From contig NZ_CP090953.1 of assembly GCF_021513175.1 (NCBI RefSeq), forward strand, positions 1,049,001-1,113,000: DNA of 64,000 nucleotides. Direction: 5' to 3'. Of the stretch, positions 26,739-34,786 are shown in pieces. Position 1 is the stretch's first letter. Each line of letters starts with the position of its first letter. The notes below the pieces were generated by a model, which did not search any database, had not been told where the DNA came from, and saw nothing but the letters and a program-made list of their open reading frames with translations. Both the position numbers and the translations under genes were made by a program. The stretch is from Sphingomonas sp. S2-65. Lineage in GTDB: Bacteria > Pseudomonadota > Alphaproteobacteria > Sphingomonadales > Sphingomonadaceae.

Positions 26739-28340
26739 CTAGAAATGCCGCCCGAGCAGTTCGCTCACCCGCCGCAGCAGCTCGTTCGAATCGAAGGGTT
26801 TGCGCAGCAGTCCGGGGGGTGCGCCGCGCACCCGATCCAGGCTCGGCGCGTCGGCGAAACCGGTGGCCACCAGCACCGGCAAGTCGACGCGGCGTTCGCG
26901 CACTTGGCCAGCCACTTCGGCGCCGCTCATGCCGGGCATCGCGAAGTCGACCACCAGGATATCGGGGTTCTCGTTGCGGACCAGGACCACGCCTTCTGCC
27001 CCGCTTCCCGCCTCGACGACGCGCGCTCCGGCAGAGGCCAGCGTTTCAGCCAGCGTAGCGCGCACCTGCGCGTCGTCATCGACAAGCGCGATCGTGATCC
27101 CGCTGAGATCCACTCGGGTGTCGCTGAACTGATCGTCGATCGCGGCCCGCGGCGGCTCGTTCTTGGCGACCGGCAGGTATAGCGTCACGCGGGTACCCTC
27201 GCCTTCACTCGAGCGGACGGCGATCGCGCCGCCCATGCGGCGAAGCACTTCGCTGGCCATCGACAGGCTCATGCCGCCGCGGCTGCCGTCATCATGCTGC
27301 GACGGGAAAGGCTCGAGCGCGCGGGCAATGGCCTCCTCGTCCATGCCCTTGCCGGTGTCGGTCAAATGGAGGGCGATATAGTCGCCGAAGGTCAGGCTCG
27401 CAGGCACGGTGCCCGAGGCACGCTCGGCAAAGAGCGTGAGGACGCCGCCATCGGGCATCGCCTCCCGAGCGTTGAACGCCAGGTTGAGGATGGCCAGCTC
27501 CAGCTGCAGCGCGTCGACCTGCACGTTCCAGTTCGAATCGATCGGCTCCACGATGACCTGGGAGAGCGGCGCGACGGCGCGCTCCGCGAGTTCGCGGACG
27601 CCGCCGATCAGTTCGACCAGCCGCACCGGCGCGGCAACGGATTGCTGCCGCCGCGAAAAAGCGAGCAGCTGCCCGGTGACCGCCCGCCCCCGCTCGACCG
27701 CGTCCAGCGCGCTGGCGCTCCAGCGCACCACCCGATCGGGATCGTCGGCTTTGCGCGCGATGAGCTCCAAATTGCCGGCGATCGCCTGGAGAAGATTGTT
27801 GAAGTCGTGGGCGATGCCGCCCGTCAGCTGCCCGGCAGCTTCCAGCTTCTTCGCCCGCAACAAGGCGACCTCGACCGTGCGGCGCTGCTCGGTCTCGCTG
27901 CGAAGCTGCGCCAGCGCCGCGTCGCGCTCCGTGCCGACCGCAGCGAGTTGCGCCTGCGCTTCGGCAAGCGCACCCGGGCGCGGCAGGGCAAGCGCACGCG
28001 GCAGCAGCGCCCACAGCGTAACGGCAGTAGCCACTCCGAAAGACGCAGCGATGATCTGAAATGCCGTTTCCAGCATGGGCATCGGACGCCATGGCGACCA
28101 GGCCGCGACGAGGTGCATGAGCCCACTAGCCATCAGGAACTTGGCGATACACCAAAAGGGCCATCCAAGCGGCAAGTCGCTGCGACGGCGACTCAGGGCG
28201 AACAGCGCGCCCAGCATCGCCAGGAAGCACAGGCCCGTCACGGCATCGGCGGCCAGTGCGGCCCATGTCAGCGCCGGCTCTCCCGCCGCGCTTGCCGCCA
28301 CATCCTCCATGGCCGAACCTGCTGCCAAAAAACCACTCAT
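26739..28340 (-). CDS. Hybrid histidine kinase with ethylene-receptor-like membrane domain
   Basis: 533 residues. Residues ~25-118 hold three membrane helices. D32, S72, H76 and W81 fall at exactly the spacing of Arabidopsis ETR1 D25, C65, H69 and W74, and VATAVTLWALLP follows like ETR1 CATALMLVHIIP. The copper-ligand cysteine is serine here. A coiled linker leads to the HisKA box GGIAHDFNNLL with H178. The ATPase domain keeps NLAFNAREAMPDGG and DTGKGMDEE, but the G2 loop (RGGMSLSMA) departs from the usual GTGLGLS. A receiver domain closes the protein with D465 in VVDFAMPG and K514 in LRKPF. It would sense a membrane signal and relay phosphate internally. Confidence 0.88.
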   Translation of the reverse strand: MSGFLAAGSAMEDVAASAAGEPALTWAALAADAVTGLCFLAMLGALFALSRRRSDLPLGWPFWCIAKFLMASGLMHLVAAWSPWRPMPMLETAFQIIAASFGVATAVTLWALLPRALALPRPGALAEAQAQLAAVGTERDAALAQLRSETEQRRTVEVALLRAKKLEAAGQLTGGIAHDFNNLLQAIAGNLELIARKADDPDRVVRWSASALDAVERGRAVTGQLLAFSRRQQSVAAPVRLVELIGGVRELAERAVAPLSQVIVEPIDSNWNVQVDALQLELAILNLAFNAREAMPDGGVLTLFAERASGTVPASLTFGDYIALHLTDTGKGMDEEAIARALEPFPSQHDDGSRGGMSLSMASEVLRRMGGAIAVRSSEGEGTRVTLYLPVAKNEPPRAAIDDQFSDTRVDLSGITIALVDDDAQVRATLAETLASAGARVVEAGSGAEGVVLVRNENPDILVVDFAMPGMSGAEVAGQVRERRVDLPVLVATGFADAPSLDRVRGAPPGLLRKPFDSNELLRRVSELLGRHF

Positions 28341-28645
28341 CGTAAAGTCCTAGGCACGGAAGCTCGCGCCTTGGAACACTTTCTACGCATTCCTACCCGA
28401 TCGCGAACTAAGGGTTCGCCCGGGGTCGTCGCAAATGCAACTTTTTTCCTAAGGGTCGGTGCAGGTCAAGCGAGCGATCTGCGCGCCTCCTTGAAGATGG
28501 ATTGAACTTCATGCGCTGGCGCTACGCCGATCACGGCAGGAAGCAAAGAACCGCAAGTCTCACTCGACGCGATGCGCCGCGAACATCTTCAGTCTTTGGT
28601 CACTCTTCCTAAACTATTTAGCTGGGTTGAGGGGGAAGGTATTTC
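28341..28645. other. Divergent intergenic region, hybrid kinase / GAF-GGDEF-EAL gene
   Basis: 305 bp without a supported gene. It separates the kinase from the divergent c-di-GMP gene and should hold both promoters. The plus-strand gene has a strong ribosome site (GAGGGGGAAGG) at its end. A T-rich stretch lies near 28440-28450. I see no clear hairpin, repeat or small ORF with its own ribosome site. Confidence 0.4.
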
Positions 28646-30418
28646 ATGTCGCTTAACAATGAAGATGTCCGCCTCGACGCGCTTCACAGGCTGAACCTGT
28701 TGGACACGCCGCCGAGCGAGAGCTTCGATCGCATCACCCGTATGGCAAGCCAGATATTCGGGCTTCCCATCGCGGCGATTTCGCTGACCGACCACAACCG
28801 CCAATGGTTCAAGTCGCGAGTGGGCGTGGAGCATTGGTCGATCCCGCGTGACGCCGCTCCATGCGCCGAAGTTACTCTGTCGGACCGATTTTTGCTGGTC
28901 CCCGACCTGCACGAGAGCCCGTGCTACCGTGAAAGCGTGTTGGCTGGACAGGGCATCCGATACTACGCCGGCGCACCGCTCACCACCCGCGAAGGCCACA
29001 GCCTCGGAGCGCTTTGCGTGCTGGGTACGGAGCCGCGCGAAACCACCGACGCAGAGATCAAGGCGCTCAAGGATCTGGCCAGCATGGTCATGGACCAGAT
29101 CGAGATGCAGCATGCATTCGGCCGGATCGATCCGCTGAGCGGCTTGCCGAATCGCAACCAGTTCCTGGAGGACCTTGCCGATCTCGGCCGCGATCATCCC
29201 GGGCAGCAGCGCCTTGCGGTGCTGGTCGATCTGGCCCGCAACGACCAGCTCAGCAGCGGCATGCGCGCCATGGGCGCCGGCTTTTTCGACGATATCGTAC
29301 GTGAGACCGCGCGGACCATCGCCAATGCGCTTGGGCCTCACCGCACCGCCTATCATGTCGCGGCGACTCAATTTGCTTTCCTGGCCGAGCCTGGCACCGA
29401 CGAGACGCTTTATGTCGAGCGGCTGGCGATGATGCTCGACTATTTCCGATCGTCGTCCCGGGCTCGATTTGTGATGACCACTACGATCGGAGTCGCGCCG
29501 CTGGTCGTTGGCCGCGCAAGTCCGGCTTCGGTACTCCGCCGCGCCCATAGCGCCGCCCAGGACGCACGCCAGTCTGCAGCGTCGATCTGCGTCTACTCGC
29601 CCAACATGGACGAAACGCATCGGCGCCGGTTCAGGCTGCTCAACGATTTTGGCGCAGCGCTGGATTCACCCTCTGAACTCGCGCTCGAGTATCAGCCACG
29701 CCTGGATCTTCGCTCGGGCGCCTGTGTCGGCGTTGAAGCGCTGCTCCGCTGGAACCACCCGGTCCTGGGTCCGATCTCGCCCGCCGAGTTCATGCCGATC
29801 ATCGAGCAGACCTCCTTGTCGGGTGCCACCACCGCCTGGGTGCTCAACACCGGCCTGAATCAGCTTCGCACCTGGCGTGCGGCCGGGTTGGAGATCCAGC
29901 TCGCGATCAACATATCGGCCAACAATCTTCAGCAAGCGGACTTTGCCGCGCGGGTGCAACTGCACTTGATGAAGTACCGGATTCCGCCGGCGGCGCTTGA
30001 ACTGGAAGTCACCGAAAGCGCGATGATGGAGAATGTCGGGAAGGCGCTGACGCAGATCACCCTGCTCAGCGACGCCGGCGTCCGGATCGCCATCGACGAC
30101 TTCGGCACCGGCTATAGCAGCCTTGCATATCTCCAACGCCTTCCCGCGCACGTGCTGAAGATCGACCGGTCGTTCGTGCAGGACATGATCAGCAGCCCAC
30201 GCGAGCGCTCGCTCGTCGCCGCCATGATCTCGCTCGCGCAAGGTCTCGGTTACAGAGTCGTGGCCGAAGGCGTCGAGGGCGCCGACATTCGCGACGCGCT
30301 GACGCAGATGGGCTGCGACGAGGGCCAGGGGTTCCTGTTCGCCCGTCCGATGGCCCCGGCGGCGTTCACCGAATGGTACACGGCGTTGGACGGCGGCGCG
30401 CAGTTGGAAGCCGCCTGA
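28646..30418 (+). CDS. GAF-GGDEF-EAL protein with degenerate GGDEF site (probable c-di-GMP phosphodiesterase)
   Basis: 590 residues, cytoplasmic; ATG with GAGGGGGAAGG upstream. The GAF domain (residues ~20-155) begins LDTPPSESFDRITRMASQIF and includes YYAGAPLTTREGHSLGALCV. The GGDEF-type domain starts DPLSGLPNRNQFLEDL, but at the catalytic site residues 239-243 read AATQF in place of GGDEF, so cyclase activity is not expected. The EAL domain is intact: E364-A-L in VEALLRWNHP, NISANNLQ, EVTESAMM, IDDFGTGYSSLAYLQ and KIDRSFVQ. It probably degrades c-di-GMP under GAF control. Divergent from the ethylene-receptor-like kinase. Confidence 0.92.
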   Translation: MSLNNEDVRLDALHRLNLLDTPPSESFDRITRMASQIFGLPIAAISLTDHNRQWFKSRVGVEHWSIPRDAAPCAEVTLSDRFLLVPDLHESPCYRESVLAGQGIRYYAGAPLTTREGHSLGALCVLGTEPRETTDAEIKALKDLASMVMDQIEMQHAFGRIDPLSGLPNRNQFLEDLADLGRDHPGQQRLAVLVDLARNDQLSSGMRAMGAGFFDDIVRETARTIANALGPHRTAYHVAATQFAFLAEPGTDETLYVERLAMMLDYFRSSSRARFVMTTTIGVAPLVVGRASPASVLRRAHSAAQDARQSAASICVYSPNMDETHRRRFRLLNDFGAALDSPSELALEYQPRLDLRSGACVGVEALLRWNHPVLGPISPAEFMPIIEQTSLSGATTAWVLNTGLNQLRTWRAAGLEIQLAINISANNLQQADFAARVQLHLMKYRIPPAALELEVTESAMMENVGKALTQITLLSDAGVRIAIDDFGTGYSSLAYLQRLPAHVLKIDRSFVQDMISSPRERSLVAAMISLAQGLGYRVVAEGVEGADIRDALTQMGCDEGQGFLFARPMAPAAFTEWYTALDGGAQLEAA

Positions 30419-30422
30419 CTCT

Positions 30423-31448
30423 TCAACCGAGCGCCAGGCGGCGGCCCTCCGCAGCGCTTCTGCGCGCGAGTTCGATGATGCGTAGCCCCAGAATAGCGTC
30501 TGACGGCGCCACCGGCGGCGCCGCCCCGTTCGTAATCGCCGCCACCACGCCTTCATAGAAGCGCCGATAGTCCCCTCGCTCGGACACGATCGTCTCTCGG
30601 CAACCGTCGGCAAGCGTCAGCACGCCGTGATCCGCCGGCTCTTCGATGCCGTGCCTCGGATCGTCGATGCGGCGCCCGGCACGCATCGCGGCTTCTTGTG
30701 GATCGAGGCCGAATTTCACGAAACTGCCCAGAGACCCATGCAGCCCGAACCGCGGGCGCGGTGCCGCGACCATCCGCGAGGATGCAAGCACGACGCGCCG
30801 TTCGCCATAGTGCAGGGTGATGGAGAAATAGTCGTCGACCGCGCCGTGTGGGCGTTGTGCCGCCAGGTCCCCGGTCACTGCATCAGGCGTGCCGAACAGC
30901 AGCAGCGCCTGGTCGACCAGATGCGGTCCGAGGTCGAGCAATTGCCCCCCGCCCGCCTCCGGCACCTCCTTCCACCGCTGCGACAGGCCGGGCCGAAGGC
31001 GATCCCAATGCGCCTCGTACAACAGCACTTCGCCCAGCCGTCCGCCATCCAGCAGCTTGCGCACGGTCAGGAAGTCGCTGTCCCACCGTCGATTGTGGAA
31101 CGCGATGGCGAGCCGGCCCTTCGCGCTGGCAAGGTCAGCGATCGATTGCGCTTCCGCGACGCTCGTCGCGAAAGGCTTGTCGATCACCACATGCTTTCCG
31201 TTTTCCAACGCAGCACGCGCGAGCTGATAATGCGTAGCATTAGGCGTAGAAATCACGACCAGGTCGATGTCCGGATCGCTCAACAGCGCTTCGGGGTGCA
31301 TGACTTTCGCTTCGGGATAGGACGCGCGCACTGCCTCGGTCCGCGACGACGCGATTGCGGCGAGCGTAAGTCCCTCCACCGCGTCGATCAGCGGCGCGTG
31401 AAAGGCAGTGCCCCCTAGGCCGAACCCGATAAGCCCCGCGCGGATCAT
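30423..31448 (-). CDS. Gfo/Idh/MocA-family NAD(P)-dependent oxidoreductase
   Basis: 341 residues, ATG with GGAGGGAAAGGG just upstream. The Rossmann nucleotide site is AGLIGFGLGGTAFHAPLI near 4-21, and VVISTPNATHYQLARAALEN then GKHVVIDKPFATS near 68-100 gives the family's EKP-like motif (DKP here). The C-terminal domain has the LLYEAHWDRLRPGLSQRWKE strand. Members oxidise or reduce sugars and polyols; the substrate is unknown. It resembles YdgJ/YhhX-like enzymes. It lies at the end of the minus-strand sugar-type transporter and esterase run. Confidence 0.9.
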   Translation of the reverse strand: MIRAGLIGFGLGGTAFHAPLIDAVEGLTLAAIASSRTEAVRASYPEAKVMHPEALLSDPDIDLVVISTPNATHYQLARAALENGKHVVIDKPFATSVAEAQSIADLASAKGRLAIAFHNRRWDSDFLTVRKLLDGGRLGEVLLYEAHWDRLRPGLSQRWKEVPEAGGGQLLDLGPHLVDQALLLFGTPDAVTGDLAAQRPHGAVDDYFSITLHYGERRVVLASSRMVAAPRPRFGLHGSLGSFVKFGLDPQEAAMRAGRRIDDPRHGIEEPADHGVLTLADGCRETIVSERGDYRRFYEGVVAAITNGAAPPVAPSDAILGLRIIELARRSAAEGRRLALG

Positions 31449-31594
31449 CCCTTTCCCTCCATCAGTCAGCGCACACCTATAGGCGTGCGCTCCTCATATG
31501 TCAGGTCAGGGTCTCGCTGAGGCCGGGACCGGCTGAACGGGAGAGATGCGCGTGTATTCAGATGCCCCACTGCGTCAGAAGGAAGGACCAATAG

Positions 31595-31778
31595 TCATGA
31601 AGGTCTGGCATCCGAGGCGAGCAGCCTGCGGTTCTCCTCCGCATAGCGGCCCAGGCCGAGCCAGTCCTCACGAAGCATCCGGTCCACTTCTGGTCCCGGA
31701 TCTCCGCCTCCTGGGCACGGGCCGCGAACGGCAACAGGAGCCCGGTGCTGAGCAATTCCCGGCAGATCGATCGGTCAT
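31595..31778 (-). pseudogene. Remnant of a secreted SGNH/GDSL-type hydrolase (frameshifted, truncated)
   Basis: An ATG here overlaps the carboxylesterase stop (ATGA), as expected for the next gene of an operon, but its frame stops after 34 codons. In the next frame, a TTG at 31755 opens a typical signal peptide (LLSTGLLLPFAARAQ) followed by EAEIRDQKW. A second shift leads to VDRMLREDWLGLGRYAEENR then RLLASDARPS and a stop at 31595. The DW.GL.RY..EN.. pattern resembles the start of secreted SGNH esterases that normally continue into a GDSI motif, which is absent. I read it as a decayed third gene of the operon. The family assignment is from memory of the pattern. Confidence 0.5.
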
Positions 31779-33238
31779 AGTTCCTCGAGCATCGAGCAGA
31801 TCGGCGCCCGCAGCTTCGCGCCCGGCGTGACGCCCCGCGCATCGAACAGCACGTGGCGCTGTTCGGCGGGAGTGAACCGCGGCCAGGCCGGCAGCCCGGC
31901 TCCGTTGGGATCGCCGGTGTTGGCGAAGTTCACCCAGTATGGCTGCAGCGATGCGCCAGTTCCGAAGCCGAGGTCGTTCATGACGTACGGGATTTCCGCG
32001 GCATGCGAGGTTCGCCCGCCGTCCTGCGCCAGATCGAACTCATACCGCCACACCGTCGCGCCGCGCCCCGCCAGCAGTTCGGCAACCCGCCCGGCGGGGC
32101 ACCGGAAGATCCAATCGGTGCCATATTCAAGTTCGACCGGGCCGAGGCGCGGATCGTCTTCCCTGCCCGCATCGCCGATACGGTAAAAAGCGCGCGCCTT
32201 GGCCGCACCGCGCCCGAAACGCGCGGGGAGCGCCGTGTCCCACGCCACCGCCCCGGTGCCGAACTCAGCCCGGTTGCTGCCGACGATGACCGGCCGGGCC
32301 GGGGCGGTTTCCAACAGCTCGCGCGGCGAGCGCGGCAGGAACGCGCCATCAATCGTGGTGCGCAACCACACAAAGCCATTGGTGACGATCTTCGGGTCGC
32401 TCAGCTTCAGGTCGGCGTCCAGCAGCGCCGACACCGACCGCCGCCGTAACGCGGCGATCGAACCACCGGTATGCAGCAGCGCGTCCGCCTGATCCCCGAT
32501 CGCCAACCCCTCCGCCAGCGGCCTCGGCGGCATGCCGAACCCGGGCGTGCCGCTCTGAAGGATCGCCTTCGCGAACAGCGCTCGTGATCCCGGGGCAGCC
32601 AGTTGCAGTGACACATCCTGCGAACCTGCGGATTCGCCGAAGATCGTGACATTCGCCGGATCGCCGCCGAACTTCGCGATGTTCTGCTGTACCCAGCGCA
32701 GCGCGGCGGCCTGATCCATCAGCCCGTAATTGCCGGCATGCCCCTTTGCTTCGGCTGCCGCCCCGCGATGCGGCAGGAAGCCGAAGATGCCGAGCCGATA
32801 CTGCACGGCCACCAGCACCACGCCGCGGTCGGTGATCCGCGATTGCACGGTGCCGCGCGCCGATCCCGCCCGGTTTGATCCGCCATGGATCCACACCATC
32901 ACCGGCCGTTTGCCGGCCAGCCCGGGCGTTCGCACGTCCAGCGTCAGGCAATCTTCCGCCGATCGCAGATAGTCCGCGCGGTTCCAGCCGCTGTCGTTCT
33001 GCAGGCACGCTGGAGCATCGGCCTGATCCGGTCGGATGCCCGGCCACGGCCTTACCGGCTGCGGCGGTCGCCAGCGAAGGTCCGCCAGCGGCGGCGCGGC
33101 GTACGGGATGCCGCGGAACAGCAATGCCCCGGCCCCCGCCGCCGGCGATCCTTCCACGCGGCCGCCGGTCACCGGCACCACTGCCGGCTGCGGCGAACCA
33201 GCCTGGAGCGCAAGTGCGAGCAGCGCGGCAATGCTCAA
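31775..33238 (-). CDS. Secreted type B carboxylesterase
   Basis: 487 residues from a TTG at 33238 that overlaps the transporter stop (TTGA); the open frame beyond is shadow of that gene. A short signal peptide follows (SIAALLALALQAG). Core motifs are RGIPYAAPPLADLRWRPPQP near 44-63, the oxyanion WIHGGSNRAG near 120, the nucleophile in FGESAGSQDVS near 210, and the EDCLTLDVRTP disulfide region. The His is expected near AEIPYVMNDLG towards the C-terminus. Probably an extracytoplasmic esterase for plant or sugar esters. Coupled to a sugar-type MFS transporter. Confidence 0.92.
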   Translation of the reverse strand: MSIAALLALALQAGSPQPAVVPVTGGRVEGSPAAGAGALLFRGIPYAAPPLADLRWRPPQPVRPWPGIRPDQADAPACLQNDSGWNRADYLRSAEDCLTLDVRTPGLAGKRPVMVWIHGGSNRAGSARGTVQSRITDRGVVLVAVQYRLGIFGFLPHRGAAAEAKGHAGNYGLMDQAAALRWVQQNIAKFGGDPANVTIFGESAGSQDVSLQLAAPGSRALFAKAILQSGTPGFGMPPRPLAEGLAIGDQADALLHTGGSIAALRRRSVSALLDADLKLSDPKIVTNGFVWLRTTIDGAFLPRSPRELLETAPARPVIVGSNRAEFGTGAVAWDTALPARFGRGAAKARAFYRIGDAGREDDPRLGPVELEYGTDWIFRCPAGRVAELLAGRGATVWRYEFDLAQDGGRTSHAAEIPYVMNDLGFGTGASLQPYWVNFANTGDPNGAGLPAWPRFTPAEQRHVLFDARGVTPGAKLRAPICSMLEEL

Positions 33239-34581
33239 TGGATCGACGCCACACCTTCGCTGCGCGATGCCTGCGCCCGCCCCGCCGCGACCGCGAATCC
33301 ACAGAGCACGACGTAGCAAAGTGCCGGGACGATCAGCGCGAAAGCATAGCCATGCAGATCCGCGACCTTGCCGACCAGCAGCGGCAGCACCGCGCCTCCG
33401 ACGATCGCCGTGCACAGCAGGCCCGACGTCGATTCCTGGCTCGCGGTTGAGCGCTCGAGCGTCAACGTGAAGATCACAGGGAACATGATCGAGTTGAACA
33501 GCCCGATCGCGAGCGCGACGAACCCTGCCGACACTCCTCCCACCGCGAAGACATAGAAGCACATCGCCGCGGCGATCGCAGTGAAGACCGCCAGCAGAAC
33601 CGAAGCACGGGCCCGCGCCAGCAGAACCGATCCGATCGCCCGCCCGATCATCGCCCCACCCCAATATAGCGCGACGGCCTTGCCTGCCTCCTGAAGCGAC
33701 ACGCCCGGCACGCCGTCACTGCCCATCAGATAGCCGAGCAGCGGCACCCCGAACGGCGCGTCGGACTGACCCCAGACTCCGTTGTCGTTGAGGAACAGCG
33801 CCATCTGCGTGCCGATCGCGACCTCGGCGCCGACGTAGAGAAAGATCGCCAGCCCGCCGAACAGCGCCCATTTCGAAGAGAAGGCCGAGAACAGCCCGGC
33901 GGTAGCCGCGGGCGCTGGCGCCGCCTCGGACACCACGCGCCTGCTCAGGAAGAAGAACACCGCCAGCGCGGCGATCAGACCGCAGATCCAGAAATAGGCG
34001 CTGTCGATCCCGGCAAGCGCCTGGTCGCGCACCGCCTCGGTGACGACGGTGCCCCCCTTCACCTCCAGCCCTTCCAGGAACAGGTGCGCACCCAGCAACG
34101 GCCCCAGGAACGTGCCGAACGAATTGAAGGTCTGGCTCAGCGTCAGCCGCAAATGGCTGTAGCGCGGGTCCCCCAGTGCGGCGGCGAGCGGGTTCGCCGC
34201 GACCTGCAATACCGTGATCCCGCTGGCCAGCACGAACAAGCCGAGCAGCACCAGCCAGTAATTGGCGCTGTTGGCCGCCACCAGCATGACCAGACACCCG
34301 ACGACCATCGTGCACAGCGCCACCAGGATCGACGGCACTGCCTTCAGCCGGCCCACGAGTGCGGCCGCCGGGAAGGACATCACGAAATAGGCGAAAAAGA
34401 ACGCGGACGCGCTCGCCTGCGCCTGAAGGTTGGTCAGGGTGAAGACCCCCTTCACCGACGCGACGAGGGGATCGACCAGCGACGTGATGAACCCCCAGGC
34501 GAAAAACAAGGTGGTTACCGCGGCGAATGCCAGGGTGGTCTGCGTGCCGGGGCCCGCCCGCGTGGAAGGTGCCGTTGCCAA
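33235..34581 (-). CDS. FucP-type MFS sugar transporter
   Basis: 448 residues from the TTG at 34581, with GGAGAG about six bases upstream; longer frames reach into the divergent gene and have no family counterpart. Twelve membrane helices can be traced. FFAWGFITSLVDPLVASVKG near the start, the QAQASASAFFFAYFVMSFPA helix and GITVLQVAANPLAAALGDP are typical of the fucose/glucose-galactose permease branch (FucP, GluP). SLTFNSFG appears as LSQTFNSFGTFLGPLLGA. It would import a monosaccharide by proton symport. Coupled to the esterase, so the sugar may come from an ester-linked polymer. Confidence 0.9.
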   Translation of the reverse strand: MATAPSTRAGPGTQTTLAFAAVTTLFFAWGFITSLVDPLVASVKGVFTLTNLQAQASASAFFFAYFVMSFPAAALVGRLKAVPSILVALCTMVVGCLVMLVAANSANYWLVLLGLFVLASGITVLQVAANPLAAALGDPRYSHLRLTLSQTFNSFGTFLGPLLGAHLFLEGLEVKGGTVVTEAVRDQALAGIDSAYFWICGLIAALAVFFFLSRRVVSEAAPAPAATAGLFSAFSSKWALFGGLAIFLYVGAEVAIGTQMALFLNDNGVWGQSDAPFGVPLLGYLMGSDGVPGVSLQEAGKAVALYWGGAMIGRAIGSVLLARARASVLLAVFTAIAAAMCFYVFAVGGVSAGFVALAIGLFNSIMFPVIFTLTLERSTASQESTSGLLCTAIVGGAVLPLLVGKVADLHGYAFALIVPALCYVVLCGFAVAAGRAQASRSEGVASIH

Positions 34582-34786
34582 GAATGTCTCTCCCAACCGA
34601 AGATTCACGCCGGTTCTGCCGTGCGCGCGTGCTGGTCCGAGCCAGCATCGTCGGCGGTTCGACACGTCCTTCAGTGCCACATGCCTTGTCAAGCGCCGCT
34701 TGGGTGCATTCACCGCTCGCAACTGCGGGCATGGTCGCCTATGTGGGCGTGACTTCGGCCGGGTTAGCAACAGGAACCGCGCGGGA

